Shown: piece by piece, positions 48,193-60,846 of the stretch
Numbering within the stretch: position 1 is the first letter of the stretch
How the letters are laid out: every line of letters starts with the position of its first letter
Origin: Cryptomeria japonica
Lineage: Eukaryota > Streptophyta > Pinopsida > Cupressales > Cupressaceae
Direction: 5' to 3'
NCBI RefSeq assembly: GCF_030272615.1
Contig: NC_081414.1
Coordinates: forward strand, 914,447,648 to 914,511,647
Length of the DNA stretch: 64,000 nt
Notes under the pieces: model-generated
Told to the model about the DNA's origin: nothing
Databases searched by the model: none
The model's input: only the letters and a program-made list of their open reading frames with translations
Position numbers and translations under genes: made by a program

Positions 48193-48896
48193 CTAACCTT
48201 CAGAATCATATTCCACATCTACAAGGCCTTCTCTTCCCATGGTGATTCCTTCAATCTGCTGCTCCAGGTGTTCCGTCTGGACAAATTTTGAAATCCAGTC
48301 CGATGCTTTGTTGACAACCACATTTGTCCAATTTGAAAGAAACTTTAGGCTTCTAATTTCTTTCTCCTTGTGGTCCTGATAATCCATTTCATCATCCAAA
48401 AGGATTATTGGAAATTTTGGGATTTCCTCTCCCTGTTTATCAAAATCTTTAGGTAGAGGAATAAAAAAATTCGTCAATACATCCTCTAAATTGCCCAGAA
48501 ACTGAGCTTTGAAATTGGCTTTGCAAAGACTTCTAGACATTTCTTTACATAAACCCCTATCTAGTGCTAACGCCAAAAACATTGACGAAATGTCTATATT
48601 TACCCAATACCTATGGTCTGCCATTACAAACTCCTCACCCAAAACATATTTAATTGCATATACTACTAAAAAGTGCTTATATCTAAGAATGGTCTTTAGC
48701 CTCTTATTTTTAATTTCCCCTAAAACAGCCATTTGCCTCTTCTTAGCAAGCAGTCGAATTGGAGTCTCCATTGGGCTAATTGTTCTCGCCTATTAAGACG
48801 ATCACGATATTTATTTCTAGCTATGTGTTTCTCGAAGTTTTGCCAATCCTTTTCTATAGTTTGTTTTAATTCAAATCCATCTTGAGGACTCGACAT
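48193..48896 (-). pseudogene. ORF of unknown family, copy B (better preserved)
   Basis: 192 codons are open from 48771 to 48193. The true start is probably ATG 48896 (MSSPQDGFELKQ), one frame away; the two frames join near 48740, so a single small indel separates them. The N-terminal piece is charged and helical (WQNFEKHIARNKYRDRLNRR). Then come LKTILRYKHFLVVYAIKYVL, HRYWVNIDIS, a linker with IPLPKDFDKQGEEI, and a helical acidic end. No family recognised. Conservation of frame between copies suggests it was once translated. Confidence 0.55.
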
Positions 48897-49349
48897 TAAT
48901 TCTGGATTGCCAATCTATCATCCTATAGCCTTGTGATCATGATTTTGGTTGATTAAGTTTCGAGGAACAAACTCACTTAATGATTATTTCGAGTTGCATT
49001 TAGCCATCTTATCCCCTCGTTATTTAACACCATCTCCTCTTACCACCAAAATGGGTTAACCAAGAACTTTTCCTATCCCACTTTAATCCATTAATTCAAG
49101 TTGAGCCTAAACCACTTGGCCACTGACTAAATAATTTAGGAATTTTATGATCATGGATTTATTAAATTAATGCACCTTTATCAATCATCCCATCACCGCG
49201 AATACCTTTACCCATTGATCTTGTACTCAAGTCTAATATTAATGAAAAGCTTCAAATTCAAAATTCCCTCAAAACTGATTAAAACGGCTAATCATTAATG
49301 AGATTTAAAATTCAAACTTTCATTGATTCTTGTTATAATGGGTAGGAAA

Positions 49350-51745
49350 GAATGATAAGAAGTTTATATGGCATTTTCTAATATATCAATTGGTAGGAAT
49401 TAATTATTGTTGGCTGCATTTTTTGCCAGTATGTTCAATTCACAGTTCTCTTCCTTGTAGATATGAGAAATTCTTAAATCTTCCAGTTTCGCAATTATCT
49501 ATTGTATTACGATTAAACATTTATCCATCAACCAATTTGGTAGTCTATTATTCTGAATTGCATTAACTACAACCTGGGAATCTCCTTCTAGGTGAATTTT
49601 CTTTGAGCCCCTGAGGGCATCACTACTCTTCATAATTTTCATCGGATTGTTGGTGTTAAGGTACTTCCTTCTTAGTATTTTAACCCATTTCTAATCACTC
49701 TTCAAATACAGATTGTATACAATCTTTTCTCTCATTTCTAAGTTCATTAATATCAACTGTCTTGACACCAACAATTTTTGGCTTGTAAATCTTCTCCCAA
49801 GCCAACAAAGGTATTTTATTTTTATCATTGATTCCATTATAGAAGAATCTTCTCATAATTTTATTCATTTTGGCCTCAATTATTTTTGGAATTTTTAAAC
49901 ACGCCATAGAATAAATAAGAAGTGCAGAGAGAACTGATTTAATAATTAGTAATCTTCTTGCAGAAGAAAGTCATTTTCCTTTCCAAGAGCTCATCTTCTA
50001 TATATATCTTGAACCAAAATTCTCCCAATATTCCTTTTTATTCATTCCTTGGAAAAAAGGGGTACCTAAGAATTTTCCCATAAATTTAGCCACTTTGAGG
50101 TTTAAAATGTTGGCTAAATCCCTTTGAAGACTCGATTAAGTATTGAGAAAAAAACACCTCTGATTAGCTCCAATTAATTTGTTGACCCATTGCATCACAA
50201 TATCTTTTGAGAAGGGATTTGATTCTTCTTTCTTCTCTTCTATTTGATTGAGCAAACAACATAGTATCATCTGCAAATTGTTGAAGAGTCACAGGGTTCA
50301 ATCCTACAGCTACTTTAATTCCATACCTTTCTGCCTCCTCTCTAATCTTATTTATACGTCTTCCCAGGGCTTCAGCCAGAATTATAAAGATAAAATGAGA
50401 AATTGGATCTCCTTGCCTTATGCCTCTATTGCAACCAAAGAAACCATGAGCCCCTCCATTCATCAGTCCTGAGAAAGTCAGAAATGAGATGCAGCTATCA
50501 ATCAACATTATCCATTCCATTTGAAATGCAATTTTCCATAGAATCTCTTTCAGGATCTCTATATATTGAATCATAAGATTTCATAATATCTAATTTGATG
50601 ATCATTCATGATTTCTTTGATTTCCTTGCTGAGTGAATCACTTCATGCGCTATTATTATACCTTCCACAATCAATCTCCCAGGAGCAAAGGCACTTTGTT
50701 CTTCTAATATCAAAAGTTTTATAACTCTTTTGAGTCTATTTGCAATAACTTTTGAGATTATTTTATATATGGTATTACATAGGGCTATCGACCTAAAGTC
50801 GGTCATTGGATTGACCATCTTCTTCTTTGGGATCAAAACTAGAAAAGTATGATTCATTGATATCAAGACTATCTTTTTTTTCCGTGACTCCTCCACCACC
50901 TTATGTCTATCATTTCCTATTGTTGCTTAGAAAAGTTTCAAGAAACTATCCAGAAAGCCATCCAGAATAGGTGCCTTATTAGGGTTCATCTGAAATACTA
51001 CATTTTTCACTTCCTTCATTGTTATTTTCTTTAAAAGTTCATGGTTATGATGGTCCGAGATAATTTTAGGAATTGCTTCTAGAAATCCCCTCATTTCTTA
51101 TGTATTCAAAGGTAGAACTTTATTTAATATTTCTTCAAAGAAACATTTTCCCTCCTGATTGAATTCCTCCATAGATTGCATCCTGGAACCGTCTGCTTTA
51201 ATAATTATCGTGATTCTACTCCTTTCCTTCTTAGCTAGAGAGGCCCTATGGAAGAATTTTGTATTTCTAACTCTCTCTTGAAGCCAAACCTCACCAGACT
51301 TCTATCTCCAAAAGCATTTCTCTCTTGCAGATATTTTAAAAATATTTGCCTTTAAAAAAATTTCTCTTTCATATTCCTCTGAATGCATTCCTTCCTTTAT
51401 AACTTTCTCATTGAGAGTTGCTAGTTCTTTTTCTACTCTCTTTTTTACCTAGAAAAGATTCTTGAAATGGAATTGATTATATTCCTTCAATTTCATGTTA
51501 ACATACTTTAACTTACTATTGAGTTGAAACATGTGTCAATGTTCTTTACAGTTGGTCTCCTTCCACCATTTTGCAATTAGATTTTCAAAATTTGGTTCTC
51601 TGAGCCACATGTTTTCAAATTTGAATTTTGAATTGGATTCCAGTTGGACTGGGAAATGGCCAGAGCCAATGAGAGGGAGGATAGAGACTTCATAAAACTA
51701 TATTAGATCTTCATAATCATCTTGATCAAATGGTGCTCTTCCTTC
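49350..51745 (-). pseudogene. LINE B copy in duplication B, with internal deletion
   Basis: Same domains as 19330-23060, but the thumb, zf-RVT and part of RNase H are deleted between bases matching 19600 and 20805. The RT block is cleaner here (VLIPKKKMVNPMTDFRSIAL, APGRLIVEGIIIAHE, GIRQGDPISHFIF, FADDTMLF at about 50260). The ORF at 50164-50574 has 136 codons. Confidence 0.8.
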
Positions 51746-53440
51746 TAAAGATCTATTTTCTTCCATTTAACACTTAATTCTTTCTTTGATATCTTCAAGA
51801 TTCTTCATTTGAGATATTGGTTTTCTCCCTCTTCAAAACATATGCACCTTTAGAAGAGCTCATAAAAAAACAAAAATATAAATAATTTCTTTATGTTTCA
51901 TCTATATATCTTCTCTTATCTTCAAATAACATGTAGAATATTGATTCTAATGGAAGTGTAATTTATTAAAAAATTTGTTAGTCATTAGGGGAGAAAAGAT
52001 GTATTTTAGTCTATCATTTGACAAGGATTTCAAAAGTAAACAATAAATTTGCTGGAATTGAGAGTTATAGCACAAAAATTTGTATTAGGAAAAGGAATCT
52101 ATGAGGGATGAAAAATACAATTGGTAGATGCAATTGTTATATACACTTGTTCATGTTTCTTAGAAAACACAAGTACAAAGTGTTGTACAACATCTATAAA
52201 GACCATCACTACATATTTTTACTTATAAGAGATAAGCCTTTTCCATTGGAATTTTTTGGGGTTGTATATAGTGTTGGAGAACTCCTCTTTTATGGAAAAA
52301 AAAAAACCTTATCCATAAAAAGTTACGGGATTGTTAATTGGTGTTGATAATTTTCACCCTTTGTCCTATATAAACCTTAAATTTTGTATATGAAATTAAA
52401 GTTAGGTATATTCTATTTTAAAGTTAAATAAATTGTTCACAGGAGCATGAATATGTAAACACAATCATGTTTTTATGACCTAAAAAATATTTTTTAGTCA
52501 TTTTAAATGTTGAAGTATACTTCCACTTAGAAATGAGCTTTACTGATAGATTCAACATAGAGTAGTTATATGTAGTTGTAATATTATTTAACTACTTCTT
52601 CTTGAGTTAGTAACTTCGCCATTGGATTTGACATGGTAGGAAGTAATGGAAACCAAGATGGTAACATGCCATATAGAAGATAATGGTATTTAAAATAAAA
52701 AAATTATTTAAAATTTTTTCCTATTATTTGAGATCTATATTTCTTAAACAGTAAATAGAAATGATAAAAGAAACTTTAATAAAATAATATATAAATAAAA
52801 TGAAAAAACAATGGAATGTTGTCTTCAAAATATTTTTTGCTAGTTTTCATAACAAGATGAACTATAAAGCGGCTCTTCTTGGCTTTAGTTTGCATAATGA
52901 TATCATTGATTATTCTATTAAAAAATTTATTATAAGACATATTTGGAAAGTCTGGTGTTCTACTATGTTCTCAAGCAATTATTTTCAATAAAATGGTATT
53001 TCAATGGTTTAGTCTAAATATTTTCAGGTGGCTTTCTTGTTTTCATAGATCCCATACCTTGTTATACATGACTCAGCTTTGTCAAATTCAAGATCAAAGT
53101 GAAAAGCTTTAGAAAAACTACGATATAGAAATTTTGTTAAATTTTCAAGCTATGTAATGACTTTTATATGTAGTGCCTTCTATTGGCCTATGTAATTTGA
53201 TGTCTTTCTCTCTTAATTTCTTGCTATTATTGGTGCTCCTTGTTGGCTTATTGTATTACATTTGTGTTGTGAATTATTCTGCTTCAGCTACTATTATTTG
53301 TAATCCCACTTTGATTCAATATAAAAATAAATAAAAATAAAAATTAAACTGTCTAAACTCTAGGCAATTTTATTTTATTTTTTTTGTCAATAAAAGTGGA
53401 TTATTCCACTAAATTTTTTTATTAATATTTTTTATTTTTT
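51746..53440 (+). other. Plus-strand repeat module, copy B
   Basis: Collinear with 23061-24720 and only a few percent different. The short ORFs at 52108-52347 and 52800-52991 are kept. The T-rich block near 53368-53388 differs in length from copy A, as expected of a slippery A-tail region. Confidence 0.5.
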
Positions 53441-53907
53441 ACACAGGATTCAAAGAGCATACTAGAGGAAAGAAGGTCCTAGGAAGAAAACCTTTAGTTA
53501 CAACTCATAAAATAAACCTATAGTATCTAACGGATCAATTTATACACCCCGCCCAAAACCACATAAAAAATGCAGTCACAACACATATAATATCAGTTTT
53601 GCATAGAGCCCATATGACAATTTGCCAAAAAAACCCATCGAATAATTTTCAAATGTAGACTCCATAACTGCTATCAATGGAAGAAGACAAATTTTTCCAA
53701 AGCCCTGTGCCAAATCCCATGAGCCAAAAAACTTCCTGCCAAAAAAGAAAGTATCAAAAAACCTTTGAAAAAACACTATTATATCAAATACCATGACCTC
53801 AAACTCTTCTACAGACAACGAACATGAATACTTGAAATGAAAGGGGAAAGCGTGAATAATTATCATCATAAAAATTTACATCGACGTTACTCAAGAAAAT
53901 CATATGA

Positions 53908-54492
53908 CTATTGCTGCAAACCTTCCCATACCCTAGAAGGAATTTCCTCAAAACCCACCTCTCGCTGATTAGCATTGCTATCAATGGCTAAATTTGCCAA
54001 ATAATCTACAATCTTATTAACTTCTCTATAACAATGGGATACCAAGAAAGATTCAAAAAATTCTAATTTTTGTAAAATGGGATCAAGTATATACTGCAAA
54101 TTCCAACAATTCGATTTCTTTTTCATAACACATTGAATAATCACCATAGAATCACCTTCAATTATTAAGTCCTTATTTTCCAAAGAGATTGCCATATCCA
54201 ATCCAAAAGACAAAGCATGAAATTCCGCATAATTGTTAGTTTTAAAACCAATAGCATGACACTTAGCTCGAATAAAATTTGCATTGTGGTCATAAATTAC
54301 CATGCCTACCCCAGCCAGCCCAGGGTTACCTCGAGAGGCCCCATCAAAATTCAGTTTAAAGTGCCCCTACAGAGGAGGTTTCCATCTAGCAGAGCATCTC
54401 TTACCTATTGCATCATTCATTTTTAAAATTGAACCATGAGAGGGTAAAACTGACAGCAGCTTCCAAACTCTAGTAACTCTACTATCCCAGTG
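53908..54492 (-). pseudogene. LINE A RNase H end, copy B, truncated at a junction
   Basis: Encodes the plant RNase H of LINE A (MVIYDHNANFIRAKCHAIGF, LIIEGDSMVIIQ, NKIVDYLAN), ending at TGA 53908. Here FIRAK is intact where copy A has a TGA stop. LINE sequence ends abruptly at 54492. Confidence 0.85.
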
Positions 54493-54569
54493 TCCCTTTT
54501 GCATTTAACCTCCTTGTTGCAGATTTGGTGTTTTGAAGTTGCAGATTTGACATTTTCAACAATATTTCG

Positions 54570-54840
54570 ATATTTTCGCGTCTGCATACTGTCGGATCGC
54601 ATTTTTGGTTTTCTGCCATGTCTGCGACATCTAGGATCACGTCTGCACCCTCGATAGTTTTATTTTTTTTACAGATTCCAAAAATCGCGTCTGTGTTTCC
54701 TAATCGCGTCTATGGGATTTTTAGGCACGTCTGTGTTCACAAGGCGCTTCTACATTCTGAAACCGCGTCTATGTGATTTTGAGGCGCGTCTGCGTCCAAA
54801 AGTCGTGTTTGTGTTTATGGTAACCGCGTCTGTGTACACT
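54570..54840 (+). repeat. Array of degenerate CGCGTCTGTGT words in the gypsy leader
   Basis: About ten variants of CGCGTCTGTGT (for example GCGTCTGCAT, CGCGTCTATG, GGCGCGTCTGCGT, CGCGTCTGTGTAC) spaced 15-35 bases in AT-rich surroundings. Not an exact tandem repeat. Confidence 0.65.
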
Positions 54841-56506
54841 TATTTTTCATTTTGGATTTTTATTGATTCAATTTTTTAGTCATTTGGTTTTTCAGATTTG
54901 GTTTATTTTGAGCTAACATCTTCAGATCTAGCTAACGAAATTGGTGCAGCTTGTCTTGAAAGCAAAATCATTTTGTTGAAGGCCCCTATTTCACAAAGTC
55001 TTTTGGATCTAAAATTTACCTAACTCGTGTGCTTGCAGAAAGGGGTGATCATTTGAAACAATCCAAACTACTAATAACTCTTTTTTGCAGGTCCTTGGCA
55101 AGGGTTTTGGATTTTTATTGTGTGCCTTTTTTTTCATAGACTAGCAAACACTTCAATTGGTGCACTAAAATTGAATCATTGTCTTTTGTGTCTTGAGCAA
55201 TAGGCTCTTTTTGTTTCATCTCTAGAGGGCCTGTCTCCCCGTGTGATCATTAGGACTACTAGTGAGGAGAGAACAACCCAAGTGGTAGCAAAAGAAAAAC
55301 CATCTTCTTCCAAACCACTATAAATAACTGTATTCATGTTGAAAACTATGAATAACGTGTGTTGATTAGTTCATACCGATACTATGTCTCCCCATAAACC
55401 CATTTGATCAAATTTATTTGATCAGTTGTAGGACGTAACCCCTACCGGCTGGGAGCCTTCTGTATTTACAGAGCTGAAAGTGCTGCATGTATGGCCACAC
55501 GAGCGGATGCCCTTACTAGCACCTTTTTGTTTTAGAAGCCCAAATCCTTCTAGTTGTTGGGGTAGGAGGTCGGACCTCTGGTAGTAGCCCACATACATAC
55601 GGTTCTTAGTAGAGATACAAAGTTTGCCATGGGGAGTTTTCATGGGCACTGATGCTTGGCTGACCCAAGAAGTGAGTGTCGAGGGTGAAGCCAATGGGGT
55701 CAAGCATCTAAGTATCTGCTCTGAATAGCGTAGCCTTGGGGGAAACTCCATGTGATATCAACAACTATTGTCTTGGCCAAACATAAGAATTGTGCTTGTC
55801 TTATTTTGAACAATCAAACATTCAAGACCAAATAGCAAAACATTGTGTCTTTTGTGTCTTCAAGTGTATGTAAAACATTCTTACATCAAACAACACACTT
55901 TTCTTGGAGCCATTTTGAGTCTAAACACTTGCAAACATTGAGTCCTCATCAACATTGTGTCCTCTTGTCATGGAAATACAGTCAAAATTTCAGATTGGGT
56001 CACAACAAACAACTTCACAAATTGGAAAAATTTACAGTACAACAAACAAGAGCAATCAGTTTTAGAATTCTTGAGCTTCCTAAGCTATCTCTTCAGGTTT
56101 TCATCTAGCATTCAACCTATCTTTAGGTCTCACAAAGTCCATCATTGCTTTACACCTTACATTACATTCACATTTGTCTAAACTTGAGTCAAAATGTCAC
56201 TTGCTTGTCCTCATCATACTTTGTCAACACACTACATACAACAACATTTTGCTAAGTGGTCCCTCATCAAAGTCTATCACCTTTGGGTCTCATTTGGTCT
56301 TACTTAGAGTCAAGGCCAACTTACCTCATCAAGAGAAACTATCATCTCTTTGGAAGCCACACCTACTCTACTACATACATACTTGGTCTTACACTTTGGA
56401 CATTGCAAGTACACCTCAGATTCATTTACATTCCATCCAAACTCTTGGTCTTCCATAATCTTTCCATTTTCATCTAGTCTCACACATCTTGGTCAATACC
56501 TAGTTC
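54841..56506 (+). other. Remainder of the gypsy leader
   Basis: No supported coding frame until the gag ATG at 56507. Short ORFs lack motifs. A leader of about 2 kb is usual for this group. Confidence 0.55.
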
Positions 56507-58895
56507 ATGGTTGAAACCCGTTCCCAAAAATCTAGGCAAGAAACTAAAGAGGCTCAAGAATCTGCAAACATGAGTTCCTATGAGTATGACAATGATATCT
56601 TTTTCAATTCTGATCATACTACATTACCTGACATGGATGCCTATAGAAACATTCCAAATGTTGAGAACATGGACACTACAAACAACAATGATACACACAA
56701 TGACAATATGGACAACTTTTCTATACATTCAGCAGAAGTGGAAGACACCATTATGAATCCTCATTTTAATCGATTGGTGGAGGAAATAATGAGGAGGGAT
56801 GGACAATATTTCCTACAAGTGATGGCACAAAGTGGAGCTAAGATACCTCATGATTTTGACATGTCTCAAATAATGGAAAATCGACCTTTGCAACAAACTC
56901 ACTCCAACATGGATCAAAGGAGGCCTAATAGTGGAGGCAATAAAGGACCACATATGGTGCCTGAATCACCATCATCTTTGTTTCAAAAACCAGAGGTCCC
57001 ATACACACATGGTCAAGCATATGATACTCACCTTCGCAGACCATTATGGAAGTCTTATGTAGAAAAATATGCTCAATCACATACCAATGCTAAGGATCAA
57101 CCACCAAAGCAATTGGATATTCAAAGGCACGCTCAAAATTTGGATACAAGGAAACCCCGTGTCAAATTTGGGGGCAGCACATTAGAACATGACATGCCTG
57201 TAGAGTATGGTATGCATGGACAAAGCAGATATTTTGTTCCTCAACATGAATCTATACCAAGTGGTCCATATATGCAGCATCATTATAGACCTCCTCCATA
57301 TGAACATGTGTATGGTCAATATCATCCATCTATGCAACATGCTCCTCCAATTGGTACCTCAAGCATGGGGTATGGTCCAAGAAGTGAGTCTTCACCTAAG
57401 AGCAATTTGGAGCAACAAATCAGGGACTTACAAAAAAAAATGGAGGACATAAATACATCGAAGCCAACATACACAATGAGAGACATATGTCCTTATCCAT
57501 TTGACAAAAGCATTCCAATGTCTCCATTTCCTACACACTTTGTGACACCTAAGTTTGATAAGTATAGAGGAAAAGGAGATCCTAAGGCACACATAAGACA
57601 ATTTTTCACAGCTTGCATTGAGGTAGCTTCAGAAGAGACATATTTGATGAGATTATTCCCACAGATCTTAGGTGATCAAGCTATGGAATGGTTCTCCCAA
57701 CTTCCACCTAGAATTAAGTCATGGGGTGACTTAGCAAAGGCATTTATTCAACATTTCTCCTACAACATAGAGATAGACATATCAGTCACTACCTTGTGCA
57801 ACACCAAGCAAAATGAGGGAGAGTCTTTTGCATCATTTTTACAAAGATGGAGAAATCTAGCTAGCAGATGCTCTTGTGAAATTCCACAAAAATAAATGGT
57901 AGAGATGTTCACCCAAAATGTTAACAAAGACATTGGCTATGATTTAAGGAAAGCTTGTTTGTCCACCTTCAAGGACATCATTGAAAAAGGATTAGCAACA
58001 GAGAAGGTCCTAATTGAACAAGGAGTCATTAAGATATTTAAGGAAAACAAAGATGACTTTAAAGGAAAAGATAAGCCAAGATTTTGGAATAAAAACAAGA
58101 ACACAGTCAATGATGGTGTTGTAGATGCCAATACAGTGCGACCCAAATTCATTTTTTCAGGATCAAGTTCTACAAACAATCAAGTGAATACTCAAACAAC
58201 TTCTAGATCACGAAGGAAGTATACTCCATTGGGAGAACCACTTGAGTCAGTTTTCAAAAAGCTAGTGGCAAACAAGGTAATCAGAATTCCAGATTTTCCT
58301 CCATATGAGCCAAAGGTCAAACCAAATTGGTGGAATGATGATGAATATTGTGAATTTCATAAGAGCAAGGGTCATAAGATAGGAAATTTTCATCGACTGA
58401 AGAACATCTTACAAGATCTCATTGATAGAGGTGACATTGAGATTGAAGGACACTCATCCAATCAAGAACATGAGATGTTTAAGGAACCATTCCCAAAGCA
58501 TGACAAGGGAAAAGTTGCAGCCACAGATGACCAGACCAACTATACCAAAGAATCTTATAACTATGATTCAACTATCAATCACATCTCGATGGATAATTAT
58601 GTCTCTACCATTATCATCAAGGACAAAACCCCTGAGAATTCTACCCAGAGACCCAAGATTGTTTTGAAAGGCGTTGGATCTTCTTCTGAACCTACCTTTG
58701 AATGTCATGTTACAACCTGTCGAGGTAAATTCACTTTGCAAGGTGCTCCAGCTAAAAACACCACTTCTTCATCAACCAAGCTTGAGTATGACCTTGTAGA
58801 ATAGTTAGGAAAAACACTTGCGCTTATTTCCATCCTTGAGCTTTTACACATATCCCCTGCACATTAAGCTATTCTTGACAAAATCTTGAGAGACA
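56507..58895 (+). pseudogene. Ty3/gypsy gag
   Basis: ATG 56507 (MVETRSQKSRQETKEAQES). 462 codons to a TAA at 57893-57895, continuing in frame to a TAG at about 58802 and a TAA near 58882. The N-terminal part is Asn/Asp-rich and disordered. Residues 340-460 are the retrotransposon gag domain (KYRGKGDPKAHIRQFFTA, QAMEWFSQLPP, SWGDLAKAFIQHFS, ESFASFLQRWRNLA). The later part has a zinc-binding-like segment (DEYCEFHKSKGHKIGNFHRL). Gag assembles the particle. Stops fit lost Gln codons. Confidence 0.88.
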
Positions 58896-59544
58896 CTATC
58901 GTCCTACTAATCTGGACGTGGACCAGTTTCAAGCCATGGTGGGATAACTTTCCATTCCACACTCCCTTACATTCACAGAAGCTGATGACACCTCCATAAG
59001 TCAGCCACATAATGCACCATTACACATTGAAGCCTTCATACACAAGCATCGCATAAAATGAGTCCTAATAGATGGAGGAGCAGGTCTAAACATTTGTACA
59101 TTGAGAACTATTAAACAATTGGGATATTCTAATAAAGTTGTGAATTCTACAAACAAAATTACCATCAAAGCATATGATGATGAAGAGCATTCATCCAAGG
59201 GCACAGTCACCTTACCTCTCAGAGTTGGGCTAGTTGCAAAGGATGTGGTTTGTCAAGTACTTGATCTTGATCTCACATATAACATATTGCTAGGACATCC
59301 TTGGATTCATGAAATGAGGGCAGTCCCGTCTACATATCACCAATGCATTAAGTTTCCTCACAATGGAGTTGAAATAATAGTTAATGGTGATCCTAATCCA
59401 TTCATATATTGCAATAACTTGAGACCAAAAACTGAGTCCATCATTCCCAGTAATCGTGAAGTTGTTCCTTCTTCTGCGTACATTGATCCTGAGTCATTAA
59501 AACCTTCAACATCAAAACAAGGTGAACTTAAGGGAAAATTCTAG
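58896..59544 (+). pseudogene. Ty3/gypsy aspartic protease region
   Basis: After a one-base shift near 58895 the frame reads TNLDVDQFQAMVG, stop, then PHNAPLHIEAFIHKHR, stop (TGA 59059-59061), and VLIDGGAGLNICTL with the active-site Asp at 59071-59073. The motif is D-G-G-A instead of D-S/T-G-A. The flap-side segments DLTYNILLGHPWIHEM and KFPHNGVEI follow. The protease would process gag-pol. Open from 59101 to 59541. Confidence 0.82.
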
Positions 59545-60846
59545 GACAAAGGCATGGGTGAATACACTTTGAATTAGACCATGTACTTACAACAAGTCAT
59601 GAATTCACCAAAAGAATATGGACGACCACATCCTACTAAGCGGGTATCTATCATTACACTTGAATGGGATCCTACAATCTTCCAAAAATGGGGTGAACTG
59701 GAAGAAGAAGACTTATACAAAATTCTTTACAAAGACCTTGCAAATGATACACAAGATCACATCAGTTTACCATGTGAGAAGTATGGCAAAGGGTTCAAGA
59801 TTCTACAAAAATTTGGGTATGATGGCAAAAGTCCTCTTGGGTTAAGAAAGGAAGGCATCATTGAACCTTTACAACCTGAATTGACATTCAAAAAGGAACG
59901 CTCCAAAGGACTTGGTTTCATGACTTCCAAGGTTCATACTCAAAAGACAGAAGAAGCATTACAAATCAAAGCTACCAAAATTCAACAAGAAAATCGCTAT
60001 TCCATAGACTCCAATGAATGGGAATGGGGTTTAGACAAATCCTCTAGTGACTATGAGCTCACTGAGAAATTCAGAGAACCAAGTGAGCCAACAAAAGAAG
60101 AGGAATTTAATAGGAAATTCAAAGTTGGTCAAGAAACAACCCCAGAGGATTCCACACAGTCCTTGTCTCTAGGTCCTAGGTTGAAATCACATAGAATGAG
60201 AACACCTATTCCAGAATGCGCTACTAGTGATGATAATTTGGATTCATTCATGATCGAGATTGATGAGGAGAGTGCCAATGATGACCTCGATAACTACCTC
60301 AACATACCAGAATATAACTGCATCTTCACTCTTAGCCTCGCTAACTTCGAAGACATCAAAGGCCTTCCCCTTGTCCACCACCAACTCATTGACTGGGATC
60401 ATGAAGGACCTGCACAGTTTGACACATTCCAAAATGATGAAGCTTTTATTGACTATCTTGGCATACGAGATGATCTTCCCCCAGCGGGATACACTATAGA
60501 GCTCAATAGCATGGCATATTTTGGTGAGGGTGTCAGACCTTCCAGTCGCAAAAATATAAAAATAAAAACAAACCAAGGGTCTTATGGCAAAAACCACACT
60601 GTGGCGCTGTCTGACCCCAAAAAAGTAAAAAGAAAGGACGTATCTGAGGGCAAAAACCTCTCTGAGGCACCCAAAGATGGAAGGCTCAACATTCTCCCAG
60701 CATCATATGAGGAAAAGTCATCCATGTTGGTAGAGGAGACTATCAAAACAAACATTGGTACAGAAGAAGTTCCACACAACATATTCTTGGCTCAATCTTT
60801 GCAAGAGTCAGAAAGGTCAAAATTCACAAGTTTCTTCAAGGAATGA
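59545..60846 (+). pseudogene. G-patch and linker region between protease and RT
   Basis: In frame with the protease through TAG codons at about 59542 and 59575. The 421-codon stretch contains a G-patch at residues 70-125 (GKGFKILQKFGYDGKSPLGL, then ERSKGLGF), a Gly-rich module of RNA-binding proteins known from some plant gypsy elements. The rest is acidic and low-complexity. It ends at TGA 60844-60846, where Arg would fit. Confidence 0.8.

Larger units (their letters stand above)
47045..54492. repeat. Large direct duplication, copy B
   Basis: See copy A (17035-25764). Copy B lacks about 1.2 kb of LINE B (junction near 49605, TTG microhomology) and one unit of the 51-bp tandem. It ends inside LINE A at 54492, joined directly to a gypsy leader. 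About 30 kb separates the copies, same orientation. Confidence 0.93.

Noticed and set aside
47045-54492. 3' transduction by LINE A to explain the duplication
   Set aside because: Copy B is 5'-truncated within LINE A as transduction would predict, but no poly(A)/poly(T) tail or target duplication is visible at the left end (47045).
54570-54840. CRISPR-like array
   Set aside because: The words are degenerate, unevenly spaced and short, with no uniform spacers, and they lie in a eukaryotic retroelement leader.
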